Below, piece by piece: positions 1 to 7,481 of a stretch of 64,000 nt of DNA; the first letter of the stretch is position 1; each line of letters opens with the position of its first letter. The stretch is from Pedobacter sp. B4-66 (GTDB lineage Bacteria; Bacteroidota; Bacteroidia; Sphingobacteriales; Sphingobacteriaceae): positions 496,001 to 560,000 of the forward strand of contig NZ_JAFVME010000001.1 in NCBI RefSeq assembly GCF_018492665.1, written 5' to 3'. The position numbers and the translations under genes were made by a program. Below the pieces are notes generated by a model, which ran no database searches, had not been told where the DNA came from, and saw nothing but the letters and a program-made list of their open reading frames with translations.

Positions 1-261
1 GCAGTTAAAGATGCAGGTATTGAAAACGAAACCATCATCATCTTATCTGCAGATCATGGCGGCACAGGTAAAGGGCATGGTGGCAAATCTTTAGACGAGG
101 TTGAAATTCCATGGGTAATAAATGGAGTTGGTGTTAAAAAGAACCACGAGATTAAAGATGTGATTATCACATATGATACAGGTGCAACCATTGCATGGAT
201 ATTAGGATTGAAAACGCCGCAAAGCTGGAGAGGTAAAGCTGTGGGGGATAGTTTTCAGTAA
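1..261 (+). CDS. Alkaline-phosphatase-superfamily hydrolase, C-terminal fragment
   Basis: The reading frame is open from the first base of the window and stops at 259-261, giving 86 residues of a C-terminus; the start lies outside. The fragment contains ADHGG followed by GKGHGG, the metal-binding Asp-His and distal His of the alkaline phosphatase/sulfatase/phosphodiesterase superfamily. It then runs into a short C-terminal region ending in a RGKAVGDSF-like tail. Enzymes of this superfamily hydrolyse phosphate or sulfate esters with two metal ions, and in Bacteroidota they are usually exported. The substrate cannot be told from this piece. It belongs to the same superfamily as the phosphonoacetate hydrolase at 1432-2673 but is a different branch, and nothing shows it is part of that operon. 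Confidence 0.75.
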   Translation, partial: AVKDAGIENETIIILSADHGGTGKGHGGKSLDEVEIPWVINGVGVKKNHEIKDVIITYDTGATIAWILGLKTPQSWRGKAVGDSFQ

Positions 262-293
262 GAAACAGATACCCAATCCTATCATCACTGTCA

Positions 294-340
294 TCATCCT
301 GACCTCGAAGAAGCTGCGAAGCAAATTTGTTTCAGGATGA
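294..340. repeat. Inverted repeat between genes (TCATCCTGA arms)
   Basis: TCATCCTGA at 294-302 is perfectly complementary to TCAGGATGA at 332-340, with a 29-base loop. It lies between the convergent end of the hydrolase and the promoter of the XRE gene. Similar TCATCCTGA-type dispersed intergenic elements are, to my knowledge, common in Sphingobacteriaceae. A short related string (CGTCACCCTGAA) occurs at about 2683-2694, just after phnA. It may serve as a transcript end, but there is no T-run. Confidence 0.4.
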
Positions 341-380
341 CGGGGATACATAAAGCATAAAGATCATTACAAATTTTGCT

Positions 381-388
381 TACTTTTG
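381..388 (+). promoter_or_regulatory. Bacteroidota -7 promoter element for the XRE regulator
   Basis: TACTTTTG fits the Bacteroidota sigma-A -7 consensus TAnnTTTG exactly and lies 16 bases before the ATG at 405, implying a very short leader. No TTTG is seen at the -33 position, so the promoter may be weak or regulated. Confidence 0.5.
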
Positions 389-404
389 AACAAAACGCCA
401 AACT

Positions 405-986
405 ATGGAAGACGACATTATCTTAAAAATTAGTTACAGAATAAAAGAAATACGTAAGGAAAAGAACATTACCATACAAGAACTGGCTGATAGGGCCGGC
501 GTAAGTAAAGGATTGATTTCTCAAATAGAAAACAACCGTACTATTCCGTCGTTGCCGGTGCTAATGAACATTGTACACTCCTTAAAGCTTGATCTGACTG
601 GTTTCTTTAAAGACATTTCCCCTGCCAATAGTCCGGAAAAGGTTTTCGTAATTCGTGCCGCCGACTACAAGCCGCTCAAAAAAGAAACAGCAAAAGGTTT
701 CAATTACCAACGTATACTTGCGCGCAACATCCACGGTGGCCCTGTTGATTTTGTATTGCTGGAACTAAAAAAAGGTGCCCGCAGAAATAAAATGGTAACC
801 ACTGACGCTTTTGAATACAAATACCTGATAAAAGGAAAAGTAGACTATCTGATTGAGGACAAAAACTACATTCTGGAAGAAGGCGACTCTATTTTCTTTG
901 ACGGAAGATTAGGCCACAACCTATCCAACGTTGGTGACTCTGATGCAATTATGTTAGTGGTTTATTACTTCATCACAAACGACTAA
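405..986 (+). CDS. XRE-family regulator with C-terminal cupin domain
   Basis: The protein has 193 residues. Residues 10-66 form an XRE helix-turn-helix (IQELADRAGVSKGLISQIEN is the typical DNA-reading helix pair). Residues about 110-190 form a cupin with the pattern EYKYLIKGKVDYLIED, then EEGDSIFFDGRLGH. XRE-cupin proteins are one-component regulators in which the cupin binds a small ligand. The gene lies just upstream of, and in the same direction as, the phosphonate operon, so it is the obvious candidate regulator, possibly reading the palindrome at 1164-1187. The ligand is unknown; a phosphonate or its aldehyde is an inference from position only. Confidence 0.88.
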   Translation: MEDDIILKISYRIKEIRKEKNITIQELADRAGVSKGLISQIENNRTIPSLPVLMNIVHSLKLDLTGFFKDISPANSPEKVFVIRAADYKPLKKETAKGFNYQRILARNIHGGPVDFVLLELKKGARRNKMVTTDAFEYKYLIKGKVDYLIEDKNYILEEGDSIFFDGRLGHNLSNVGDSDAIMLVVYYFITND

Positions 987-1163
987 TTACTACCCACCCA
1001 TCTTTCCTGAGTTTATAAGCACTAAATATAAAAGCTGCACCCCTAAGCTTATATTAACTACTAGTTTTTATTTTACACCTATAAGATAAAAAATAAATTA
1101 CAAAAAGTAACTTTAAAGTAATTTATTGCCTAAAATTATAAATTAAAAAGTTTAGCATTTATT

Positions 1164-1195
1164 AACACTTTCTTTACATAAAGTGTTTACATTTG
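1164..1195 (+). promoter_or_regulatory. Operator-like palindrome overlapping a Bacteroidota promoter
   Basis: AACACTTT (1164-1171) and AAAGTGTT (1180-1187) are perfect 8-base inverted arms around CTTTACAT. The next bases, TACATTTG (1188-1195), match the -7 consensus TAnnTTTG. The palindrome therefore covers the region where the -33 element should be, which suits a repressor or activator site. Transcription would start near 1200 and read through the leader peptide and hairpin into phnA. The XRE-cupin protein encoded just upstream is the likely binder (inference). Confidence 0.55.
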
Positions 1196-1239
1196 TATAT
1201 ATACTAAACAATAGTATAGTAATTATAAACTTTTTAAAT

Positions 1240-1314
1240 ATGAAAATAATCAGCATTGCTGCTCCCCAAAATATCATTCTTGTATTAGCTTTAACAGCTA
1301 TGCGCCAAAAATAA
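1240..1314 (+). CDS. Candidate leader peptide of the phosphonate operon (24 aa)
   Basis: A small ATG frame of 24 codons lies about 45 bases after the predicted promoter and ends 18 bases before a terminator-like hairpin. Its product is MKIISIAAPQNIILVLAL followed by TAMRQK. Thirteen of 24 residues are Ile, Leu, Val or Ala, including five Ile. The arrangement promoter, short peptide, hairpin, structural genes is that of a ribosome-controlled attenuator. The branched-chain bias resembles amino-acid leader peptides, yet the downstream genes are for phosphonates, so the signal sensed is unclear. It could also be a chance frame. Confidence 0.4.
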   Translation: MKIISIAAPQNIILVLALTAMRQK

Positions 1315-1332
1315 AGGTTAGTTTATTAGGTT

Positions 1333-1358
1333 AAGGGCCGTTTAAAAGCGGCTCTTTT
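1333..1358 (+). terminator. Terminator-like hairpin (candidate attenuator)
   Basis: AAGGGCCG (1333-1340) pairs with CGGCTCTT (1349-1356), eight pairs including one G-U, with an 8-base loop and T-rich bases after it (1355-1358, then CATTAAATT). It lies between the leader peptide and phnA on the coding strand. The bases GCTTTAAC at 1288-1295, inside the leader frame, are partly complementary to the loop and inner stem, so an alternative pairing is possible. The T-run is short, so termination may be partial. Confidence 0.5.
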
Positions 1359-1431
1359 CATTAAATTATTCTAAACCATCAAACACAGCACATCTACCTA
1401 AAAATATTTAAGTAAGAAAAACAACATAATA

Positions 1432-2673
1432 ATGGACAATATATCAACTCAACCCTTTTCAGTTAACGGTAAAACGTATACACCACCGGCAAAACCTATC
1501 GTGGTAATTTGCATGGATGGTTCTGCCGATGAATACCTGGACACTACGATGGCTCACGACCGCATGCCGAATCTTAAAAAGATGGCTTTGCAAGGTTACA
1601 GAGGTATGGTACGTGGTGCATTACCTTCATTTACCAATGTAAATAACTCGTCGATAGTTACAGGCGTTAGCCCTGCTGTGCATGGCATTTGTGGTAACTT
1701 CTTTTATGATACAGCAAAAGATCAGGAAGTAATGATGAACTCATCGGAATACCTTAGAGCAGAAACATTGCTTGCTGCGGCTGCAAATGCAGGCCGAAAG
1801 GTTGCTGTAGTTACTGCAAAAGAAAAACTGCGCGACATCCTTTCTTATAAACTAAACGGCATTGCTTTCTCTGCTGAAAAAGCAGATCAGGCAAAACTGG
1901 ATACGCATGGTATTGAAAATGCAGAGCAGGTTATTGGTCACAAAACCCCAGCTATTTACAGTGCTGAAGCCAGTTTATTTGTATTGCGCGCTGGTGTTGC
2001 GTTAATTGAAAATGGCATGGCTGATTTCTTATACTTATCGTTAACTGACTATATGCAACACACTTATGCTCCTGATACGGAAGAATCATTGGCATTTTAT
2101 GAAGCGCAGGATGTTGAGCTAGGCAAAATGCTTGAGCTAGGTGCAATTATCGGCGCTACTGCTGATCATGGCATGAATGCAAAGATTAAAGCTGATGGTA
2201 CTCCTAATGTATTGTTTATTGAGACCATGCTTACTGAGAAGTTCGGCAGCGGTTTTAGAGTGATTTGTCCGATTACAGATCCTTATGTAAAACACCATGG
2301 CGCTTTAGGTTCTTACGTTGCTGTTCATGTTGATGATACTTCGAAGGTTAACGAAGTGAAAAACTGGTTAGCTGTACAAGATGGAATTACGGAGGTTTAC
2401 GATAAAGAAACCGGATGTCGCATACTTGAACAACCTTTAGATAGAACAGGTGATCTGTTTGTATTATCGGCCCGTGATGTGGTAGTCGGTAAAACCCCCG
2501 CACATCACGATTTAAAAGCATTGGATGGCACATTGCGTTCACATGGCGGCAGGTATGAGGAAATGGTTCCGTTAGTAGTTTCTCATCCGCTAAATGCGAC
2601 GTACAAAATGAAAACGCAAGGCGACCCCCGCAATTTCGACGTGTTCGATTTTACTGTTAATGGCACTAATTGA
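1432..2673 (+). CDS. phnA: Phosphonoacetate hydrolase
   Basis: The enzyme cleaves the C-P bond of phosphonoacetate to acetate and phosphate. It belongs to the alkaline phosphatase superfamily and has 413 residues, normal for PhnA. Visible active-site elements are Asp29 in VICMDGS, the nucleophile Thr68 in SFTNVNN, Asp206 and His210 in LTDYMQH, Asp245-His246 in ADHGMN, and a late His in RSHGGRY. The same numbering for Asp29 and Thr68 is described for the Sinorhizobium enzyme. The gene is followed 33 bases later by the aldehyde dehydrogenase that supplies its substrate. There is no signal peptide, so it is cytoplasmic. The start is the first ATG after the attenuator-like hairpin. Confidence 0.93.
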   Translation: MDNISTQPFSVNGKTYTPPAKPIVVICMDGSADEYLDTTMAHDRMPNLKKMALQGYRGMVRGALPSFTNVNNSSIVTGVSPAVHGICGNFFYDTAKDQEVMMNSSEYLRAETLLAAAANAGRKVAVVTAKEKLRDILSYKLNGIAFSAEKADQAKLDTHGIENAEQVIGHKTPAIYSAEASLFVLRAGVALIENGMADFLYLSLTDYMQHTYAPDTEESLAFYEAQDVELGKMLELGAIIGATADHGMNAKIKADGTPNVLFIETMLTEKFGSGFRVICPITDPYVKHHGALGSYVAVHVDDTSKVNEVKNWLAVQDGITEVYDKETGCRILEQPLDRTGDLFVLSARDVVVGKTPAHHDLKALDGTLRSHGGRYEEMVPLVVSHPLNATYKMKTQGDPRNFDVFDFTVNGTN

Positions 2674-2706
2674 GTAACACACCGTCACCCTGAATTTACT
2701 TAGAAA

Positions 2707-4155
2707 ATGAAAGACGTAAATACAATAAGCACTTATAAAGTTTTAAAATTAGCTTCCCTAATTGCCGGCAAGCCTATTTCATCGGGCAACAAACTAGCTG
2801 TGCACAATCCTTACAATGGTGAACTTGTAGGAACAGTCGAAACAGCTGACTTAAACGACACCAATAACGCCATTGAAACCGCTTTAAAAGCTGGCCCGGC
2901 AATGACCCGTTTTGAAAGATATACTGTGCTTGATAAAGCCAGAACACTACTTTTAGAAAGAAAAGAAGAATTTGCGCAACTGATTACCGCCGAATCTGGC
3001 TTATGCATATCTGAAAGCACTTATGAAATTGGCAGAGCACATGATGTGCTTCTGTTTGCAGCAATAGAATGCCTTAAAGATAATGGACAGATTTACTCGT
3101 GCGATATTTCGCCTAATGGTAAACAACGCAAAATATTTACTACTACTGAGCCTCTAAAACTCGCAGTAGCCATTACCCCATTTAATCATCCGCTAAATCA
3201 GGTGGCACATAAGATTGCTCCTGCCCTTGCAGCTGGAACTCCGGTAATTTTAAAACCATCAGAAAAAACACCTTTAACCGCTATTCGCTTTGTAGAGTTG
3301 TTGTATGAAGCAGGATTGCCTCCATATATGTTAAGTGTGCTTTTAGGAGATACCAAAGTAGTTTCAGAAATACTGGTTCAAGATCCGAGAATTGATGTGG
3401 TATCCTTTACCGGTAGCGTTGCTGTGGGTAAAATGATAGCTAAGACTGCCGGTTATAAGAAAGTGATCCTTGAACTTGGTGGTAACGACCCTTTGATTAT
3501 TTTGGAAGATGCAGACCTTAATTTGGCAGTTGAACTTGCCGCCGAAGGTGCTTTCAGAAACTCCGGTCAGCGTTGCACCGCAGTAAAACGTATTCTGGTA
3601 CACGAAAATCTGGCAGAAGAATTTACCAAACGTTTTGTTGAGAAAGCCAAAGAATATACCTACGGCGATCCTTCAAACCCTGAAACCAAAGTTGGGACAG
3701 TTATAGATGAGCAATCAGCTATGTATCTTGAAAGTGTAGTAAAGAAAGCAGTCGCACATGGTGCTAAAGTTCTTCTTGGCGGCAAACGCTCAGGCGCTCT
3801 ATTGGAGCCAACCGTAATTACCAATGTACCTAGAGACGCACAAATGGTAGTTCAGGAATCTTTTGGCCCACTTGCTCCTATTCTGACATTTAAAGACATA
3901 GACGATGCAATAAAACTTTCTAATTCTACCGCTTTTGGCTTATCTTCAGGAGTGGTTACCACAAATATGGAGCATGCCATCCGTTTTGTAAAAGAGCTAA
4001 AAGTAGGTACAGTAAACATTAATGAAGTACCAGGATACCGCATAGAAAACTCTCCATTTGGAGGGATTAAAGATTCTGGCTTAGGAATAAAAGAAGGAGT
4101 TATTGAGGCCATTAAGTGCTTCTCGTATGTAAAAACATTTTCAATGCCCTGGTAA
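2707..4155 (+). CDS. phnY: Phosphonoacetaldehyde dehydrogenase
   Basis: This NAD(P)-dependent aldehyde dehydrogenase of 482 residues oxidises phosphonoacetaldehyde to phosphonoacetate. The family marks are all present: ITPFNHPLNQ near residue 156, the KPSEKTP cofactor segment, the general base Glu in LELGGNDP near residue 257, the catalytic Cys in SGQRCTAVKR near residue 292, and the ESFGP segment near residue 385. An Arg directly before the catalytic Cys agrees with PhnY, where it helps bind the phosphonate. Its position between phnA and an FAD amine oxidase supports phnY over a general ALDH. The next gene starts two bases after its stop codon. Confidence 0.9.
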   Translation: MKDVNTISTYKVLKLASLIAGKPISSGNKLAVHNPYNGELVGTVETADLNDTNNAIETALKAGPAMTRFERYTVLDKARTLLLERKEEFAQLITAESGLCISESTYEIGRAHDVLLFAAIECLKDNGQIYSCDISPNGKQRKIFTTTEPLKLAVAITPFNHPLNQVAHKIAPALAAGTPVILKPSEKTPLTAIRFVELLYEAGLPPYMLSVLLGDTKVVSEILVQDPRIDVVSFTGSVAVGKMIAKTAGYKKVILELGGNDPLIILEDADLNLAVELAAEGAFRNSGQRCTAVKRILVHENLAEEFTKRFVEKAKEYTYGDPSNPETKVGTVIDEQSAMYLESVVKKAVAHGAKVLLGGKRSGALLEPTVITNVPRDAQMVVQESFGPLAPILTFKDIDDAIKLSNSTAFGLSSGVVTTNMEHAIRFVKELKVGTVNINEVPGYRIENSPFGGIKDSGLGIKEGVIEAIKCFSYVKTFSMPW

Positions 4156-4157
4156 TT

Positions 4158-5318
4158 ATGACAAAGAATACTCAATATGATCTAATAGTGGTGGGCTCCG
4201 GCATATTAGGCACTTTCCACGCGTTACACGCTTTAAGGTTAGGTAAAACGGTATTGCTTACTGAAAAGGATCAGTACCCGGTAAATGCTACAGTACGGAA
4301 TTTCGGACAGGCAGTGGTATCAGGCATGTCGTCTGACTGGTTTAATTACGCCAGAAGATCAACTGAACTCTATAAGGAAATTCAGCAGGAAGCCGACATC
4401 AGCGTACGCAACAATGGAACTGTTTATCTTTCTTCTGACGACGACGAAACCCAGTTGCTACATGAGCTAAAAGAACGAATGAATGCAATTGATTATGAAG
4501 CCAATCTGTTATCTGTTGACGACTGCTTAGCAAAATGGCCTTCATTAAAAAGAGAATATTGTAAAGGAGGATTGTTCTTTCCGCAGGAAGTAAGTGTAGA
4601 GCCCAACAAACTGATTTACCAATTACTTGAATATGCTGTTGCGAAATACCCAAAGCTTACTTACATGCCATCGACAGCAGTTTTAGATTGTGTTGTTATT
4701 AGAGACAGAGTAGAAATTACTACTGCCAACAAACAGGTATTTACCGCAGAAAAGGCTATTATTTGCAATGGAGGTGAGTTTAAATTGTTATTTACAGACC
4801 TGTTTAGAGAAAGTGGCATCATTTTGAGCAAACTACAAATGATGAAAACCGTACCGATGCCAGAGGTGCAACTGGAAGGAAATATTCTTACAGGATTGTC
4901 TATCCGCCGGTACGAGTCTTTCCAGGAATGTCCATCATATGCAGGAATTTCTACTCCTGAGCATTATAAGGAATGTCAGAAATGGGGAATTCACATCTTG
5001 TTTAAAAAAGCAGTTGATGGCTCTATCATTATTGGTGATTCTCATGAATATGCTGATGTAGACCACACCGATGATCTGGGTTTTGGTATTAATAGTCACA
5101 TCAATGAACTAATGCTGGAGGCAGCGCAAGAGATTGTAAGCTTTGATGTACGCAAGATAGCATCAACCTGGGCTGGTTTTTATCCTCAGCACGATAGCAA
5201 ACATATTGTGGAATATGATATTGACGACCGAATACACATCCGCACTGCGATAGGCGGAAAAGGGATGACCTCTTCGGCAGGATACGCGGAAGCAAGTATA
5301 AAGAAGATTTACAGCTAG
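4158..5318 (+). CDS. FAD-dependent aminophosphonate oxidase (TIGR03364-like, PbfC/PbfD group)
   Basis: This 386-residue D-amino-acid-oxidase-fold flavoenzyme opens with the dinucleotide-binding motif DLIVVGSGILG. It carries NGGEFKLLF after the substrate domain and ends in GGKGMTSSAGYA, which closes over FAD. Proteins of this type recur in phosphonate operons, and published work on the PbfC/PbfD oxidases shows that they oxidise N-methyl-2-aminoethylphosphonate, and in some cases plain 2-aminoethylphosphonate, to phosphonoacetaldehyde. Here it would feed phnY and then phnA. The start at 4158 (MTKNTQYDL) is preferred over an upstream in-frame ATG at 4116 inside phnY. Substrate choice between methylated and plain amine is not readable from sequence. 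Confidence 0.82.
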   Translation: MTKNTQYDLIVVGSGILGTFHALHALRLGKTVLLTEKDQYPVNATVRNFGQAVVSGMSSDWFNYARRSTELYKEIQQEADISVRNNGTVYLSSDDDETQLLHELKERMNAIDYEANLLSVDDCLAKWPSLKREYCKGGLFFPQEVSVEPNKLIYQLLEYAVAKYPKLTYMPSTAVLDCVVIRDRVEITTANKQVFTAEKAIICNGGEFKLLFTDLFRESGIILSKLQMMKTVPMPEVQLEGNILTGLSIRRYESFQECPSYAGISTPEHYKECQKWGIHILFKKAVDGSIIIGDSHEYADVDHTDDLGFGINSHINELMLEAAQEIVSFDVRKIASTWAGFYPQHDSKHIVEYDIDDRIHIRTAIGGKGMTSSAGYAEASIKKIYS

Positions 5319-5345
5319 AAAGACTCAACTCCTAGATCATTCCTT

Positions 5346-6647
5346 ATGAAGCGAATAAACCATTTACTGGCCAACTCGAAACTCTTCTTCATTATCTGGT
5401 GCATGCTTGCCGCCTTTGGCACTTACTTTTGCATGTACGCTTTTAGAAAGCCCTTTACCAACGGAACTTATACAGATATCACACTTTGGAATCTTGACTA
5501 TAAAGCCATTTTAATAATTGCACAACTTACAGGCTATACGCTTTCTAAATTTGTAGGCATTAAGGTGATTTCGGAACTTAAGGCAACGGGCAGAAAAAAA
5601 CTCATTGTTTGCCTTATCCTCTTTGCTGAGGCAGCACTGCTTCTTTTTGGTGCCATGCCTCAGCCTTACAATTTCTTTTTTCTGTTTTTAAATGGCCTCC
5701 CCCTGGGCATGGTTTGGGGAATTGTGTTTAGCTACCTGGAAGGCAGGCGTTTTACTGAAACACTAGCCATGGGATTGAGCATTAGCCTGATCTTTTCGTC
5801 GGGCATGATTAAAACCATTTATTTCATGATACATGAATGGCTACCTATGGTATCTGAGTTCTGGATGCCAGCTTTGATGGGGATACTTTTTTTACCACTC
5901 TTTCTCACTTTTGTGTGGATGCTTTCGGTGATTCCCGACCCTACTGAAACGGACAAAATACTACGTGTTGAGCGTTTGCCAATGAATGCAGAGGATAAAC
6001 GTTCAGTAATGGCAGAATTTGGGTTCGCAATTTTTGGGATTGGTTTGATTTATATGATGCTGACCACCATGAGGGATTTCAGAGACAATTTCTCCGTGGA
6101 GATCTGGAATGAAATAGATAGTGGCTGGGATAAAGGTGTACTTTCGTTAACAGAATCGATTTCGGGGATTATCGTATTGATTGCCATAGGAAGCCTTTCG
6201 ATGATACGCAATAACATCCGCGGATTTTGGGCTACACAATACCTGATTGCCCTGGGTTTACTACTTAGCGGTACCAGCACGCTGTTTTTTCAAATGCATC
6301 TAATCAGCCCATTTTGGTGGATGTTACTGGTAGGCATGGGTATGTTTTTAGCTTACACGCCTATCCAGGTGGTACTGTTTGATAGGATGATTGCTTTATT
6401 TAAGATAAAAGCTAACGCAGGTTTTTTTGTATACATCTGTGACTCTGTAGGATACCTCGGAAGCGTACTCTTATTGCTTTACAAAGAGTTTTTCATGAGG
6501 GATTTAAGCTGGTGTAACGTATTGATTCGGTTCAGCTATGCGCTTACCGTGGTTTGCCTGGTATTAATGGTAATGGTATCTATATTTTTTAATCGTAAGA
6601 TTGGCATTAAAGGACCAATTACGGGCGTTTTAGACAGGAGAGTTTAG
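5346..6647 (+). CDS. MFS transporter, DUF5690 / UhpC-like, probable phosphonate importer
   Basis: This integral membrane protein of 433 residues has about 12 hydrophobic segments, beginning FIIWCMLAAFGTYFCMYAFRK. That start resembles the organophosphate antiporter family (GlpT/UhpT/UhpC), in which an Arg-Lys near the first helix contacts phosphate. It is the last gene of the phosphonate operon, 27 bases after the oxidase, and no ABC phosphonate importer (phnCDE) is present, so it is the best candidate for substrate uptake (inference). Its last codons lie inside the left arm and loop of a bidirectional terminator shared with the convergent PAP2 gene. Confidence 0.78.
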   Translation: MKRINHLLANSKLFFIIWCMLAAFGTYFCMYAFRKPFTNGTYTDITLWNLDYKAILIIAQLTGYTLSKFVGIKVISELKATGRKKLIVCLILFAEAALLLFGAMPQPYNFFFLFLNGLPLGMVWGIVFSYLEGRRFTETLAMGLSISLIFSSGMIKTIYFMIHEWLPMVSEFWMPALMGILFLPLFLTFVWMLSVIPDPTETDKILRVERLPMNAEDKRSVMAEFGFAIFGIGLIYMMLTTMRDFRDNFSVEIWNEIDSGWDKGVLSLTESISGIIVLIAIGSLSMIRNNIRGFWATQYLIALGLLLSGTSTLFFQMHLISPFWWMLLVGMGMFLAYTPIQVVLFDRMIALFKIKANAGFFVYICDSVGYLGSVLLLLYKEFFMRDLSWCNVLIRFSYALTVVCLVLMVMVSIFFNRKIGIKGPITGVLDRRV

Positions 6648-6670
6648 TGCATTTCTGTCTAAAACTGCCC
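6623..6670. terminator. Bidirectional terminator overlapping two convergent gene ends
   Basis: GTTTTAGACAG (6627-6637) is perfectly complementary to CTGTCTAAAAC (6655-6665). The stem continues with GGGC (6623-6626) and GCCC (6667-6670) around a single bulged base. The stop codons of the MFS gene (6645-6647) and of the PAP2 gene (complement of 6659-6661) both lie inside it. The A-rich and T-rich shoulders serve either direction. Confidence 0.75.
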
Positions 6671-7411
6671 CGACATCGAAAACCCAAAGGCCTTATTCTG
6701 ATACAATGGTGCTACATTGAAATTAGTTGCCTGTTTACCCATTATCAGCTTTTTTAAATGCGGATACACCAGGTAACTTATTTTAGTTGATAATATACCA
6801 AACCCTGCTCCTGCTACTACATCGCTAACCCAATGCCTGTTGTTATATAACCTGAAAACACCTGTTGCACCCGCAACCGCATACCCTGCATAACCTATCC
6901 AAGGCGATACATCTTTATACTCCTGCTTTAAAAACTCGGCCGCAGCAAACGATGTTGCAGTATGGCCAGAAGGAAATGAATTGTTGGTACTACCATCTGG
7001 ACGAAGTCTGTGTGTAGTAGATTTAACAATAAGTGTAGAGGCTTTCATCAACCCGAAAGAGATTGCGTAAATACCAGTAGCATCGGCCAGATTATGACGG
7101 CCTTTTACTCCCGATAGGTTTAAAGCATAAACAGCCGCCGCGGGAACATATTGCATCACATTATCGGCATGTACAGAAAAGAACGGATGATCTTCCTGCA
7201 GTTCGTTTCGTGTAGTTACATCAAGATCGTGCACAAAGTTGTTGCCTCCTCCCATTGCTCCATACGCAAGAAATACAGCTGGAATAATGAAAGGTGCGAC
7301 TTTTAAAGTACTCTTTTTCTGGGGTAGCGAATCGGTTTGACTAGCGTATTGTGCGAAACCACAAAATGGTAAACAAAGGACAAGTAAAAAGCCGTACTTC
7401 ATCTTAAACAT
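6659..7411 (-). CDS. PAP2-superfamily phosphatase
   Basis: The product is 250 residues (or 247 from the in-frame ATG at 7402), with a clear N-terminal signal peptide (YGFLLVLCLPFCGFAQ). The three acid-phosphatase motifs are visible: the Lys/Arg-Pro motif (KSTTHRLRPDG), the PSGH motif (SFPSGHTATSFA) and the final motif (NNRHWVSDVVAG) with catalytic His and Asp. Members dephosphorylate lipid phosphates such as undecaprenyl diphosphate or phosphatidate at the envelope. The gene is monocistronic. A TAGTTTTG -7 element lies 25 bases before the start. Lipid A or undecaprenyl phosphate is a possible substrate but not shown. Confidence 0.88.
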   Translation of the reverse strand: MFKMKYGFLLVLCLPFCGFAQYASQTDSLPQKKSTLKVAPFIIPAVFLAYGAMGGGNNFVHDLDVTTRNELQEDHPFFSVHADNVMQYVPAAAVYALNLSGVKGRHNLADATGIYAISFGLMKASTLIVKSTTHRLRPDGSTNNSFPSGHTATSFAAAEFLKQEYKDVSPWIGYAGYAVAGATGVFRLYNNRHWVSDVVAGAGFGILSTKISYLVYPHLKKLIMGKQATNFNVAPLYQNKAFGFSMSGQF

Positions 7412-7435
7412 TATCTTATTTATTTAATTCTTTAT

Positions 7436-7443
7436 CAAAACTA
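7436..7443 (-). promoter_or_regulatory. Bacteroidota -7 element for the PAP2 gene
   Basis: On the minus strand these bases read TAGTTTTG, an exact TAnnTTTG match, 25 bases upstream of the ATG at 7411. No clear TTTG is present at -33. Confidence 0.45.
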
Positions 7444-7481
7444 TGTGTCAATTTTGGAGCAACTCTGAAGCTCTCCCTTGT

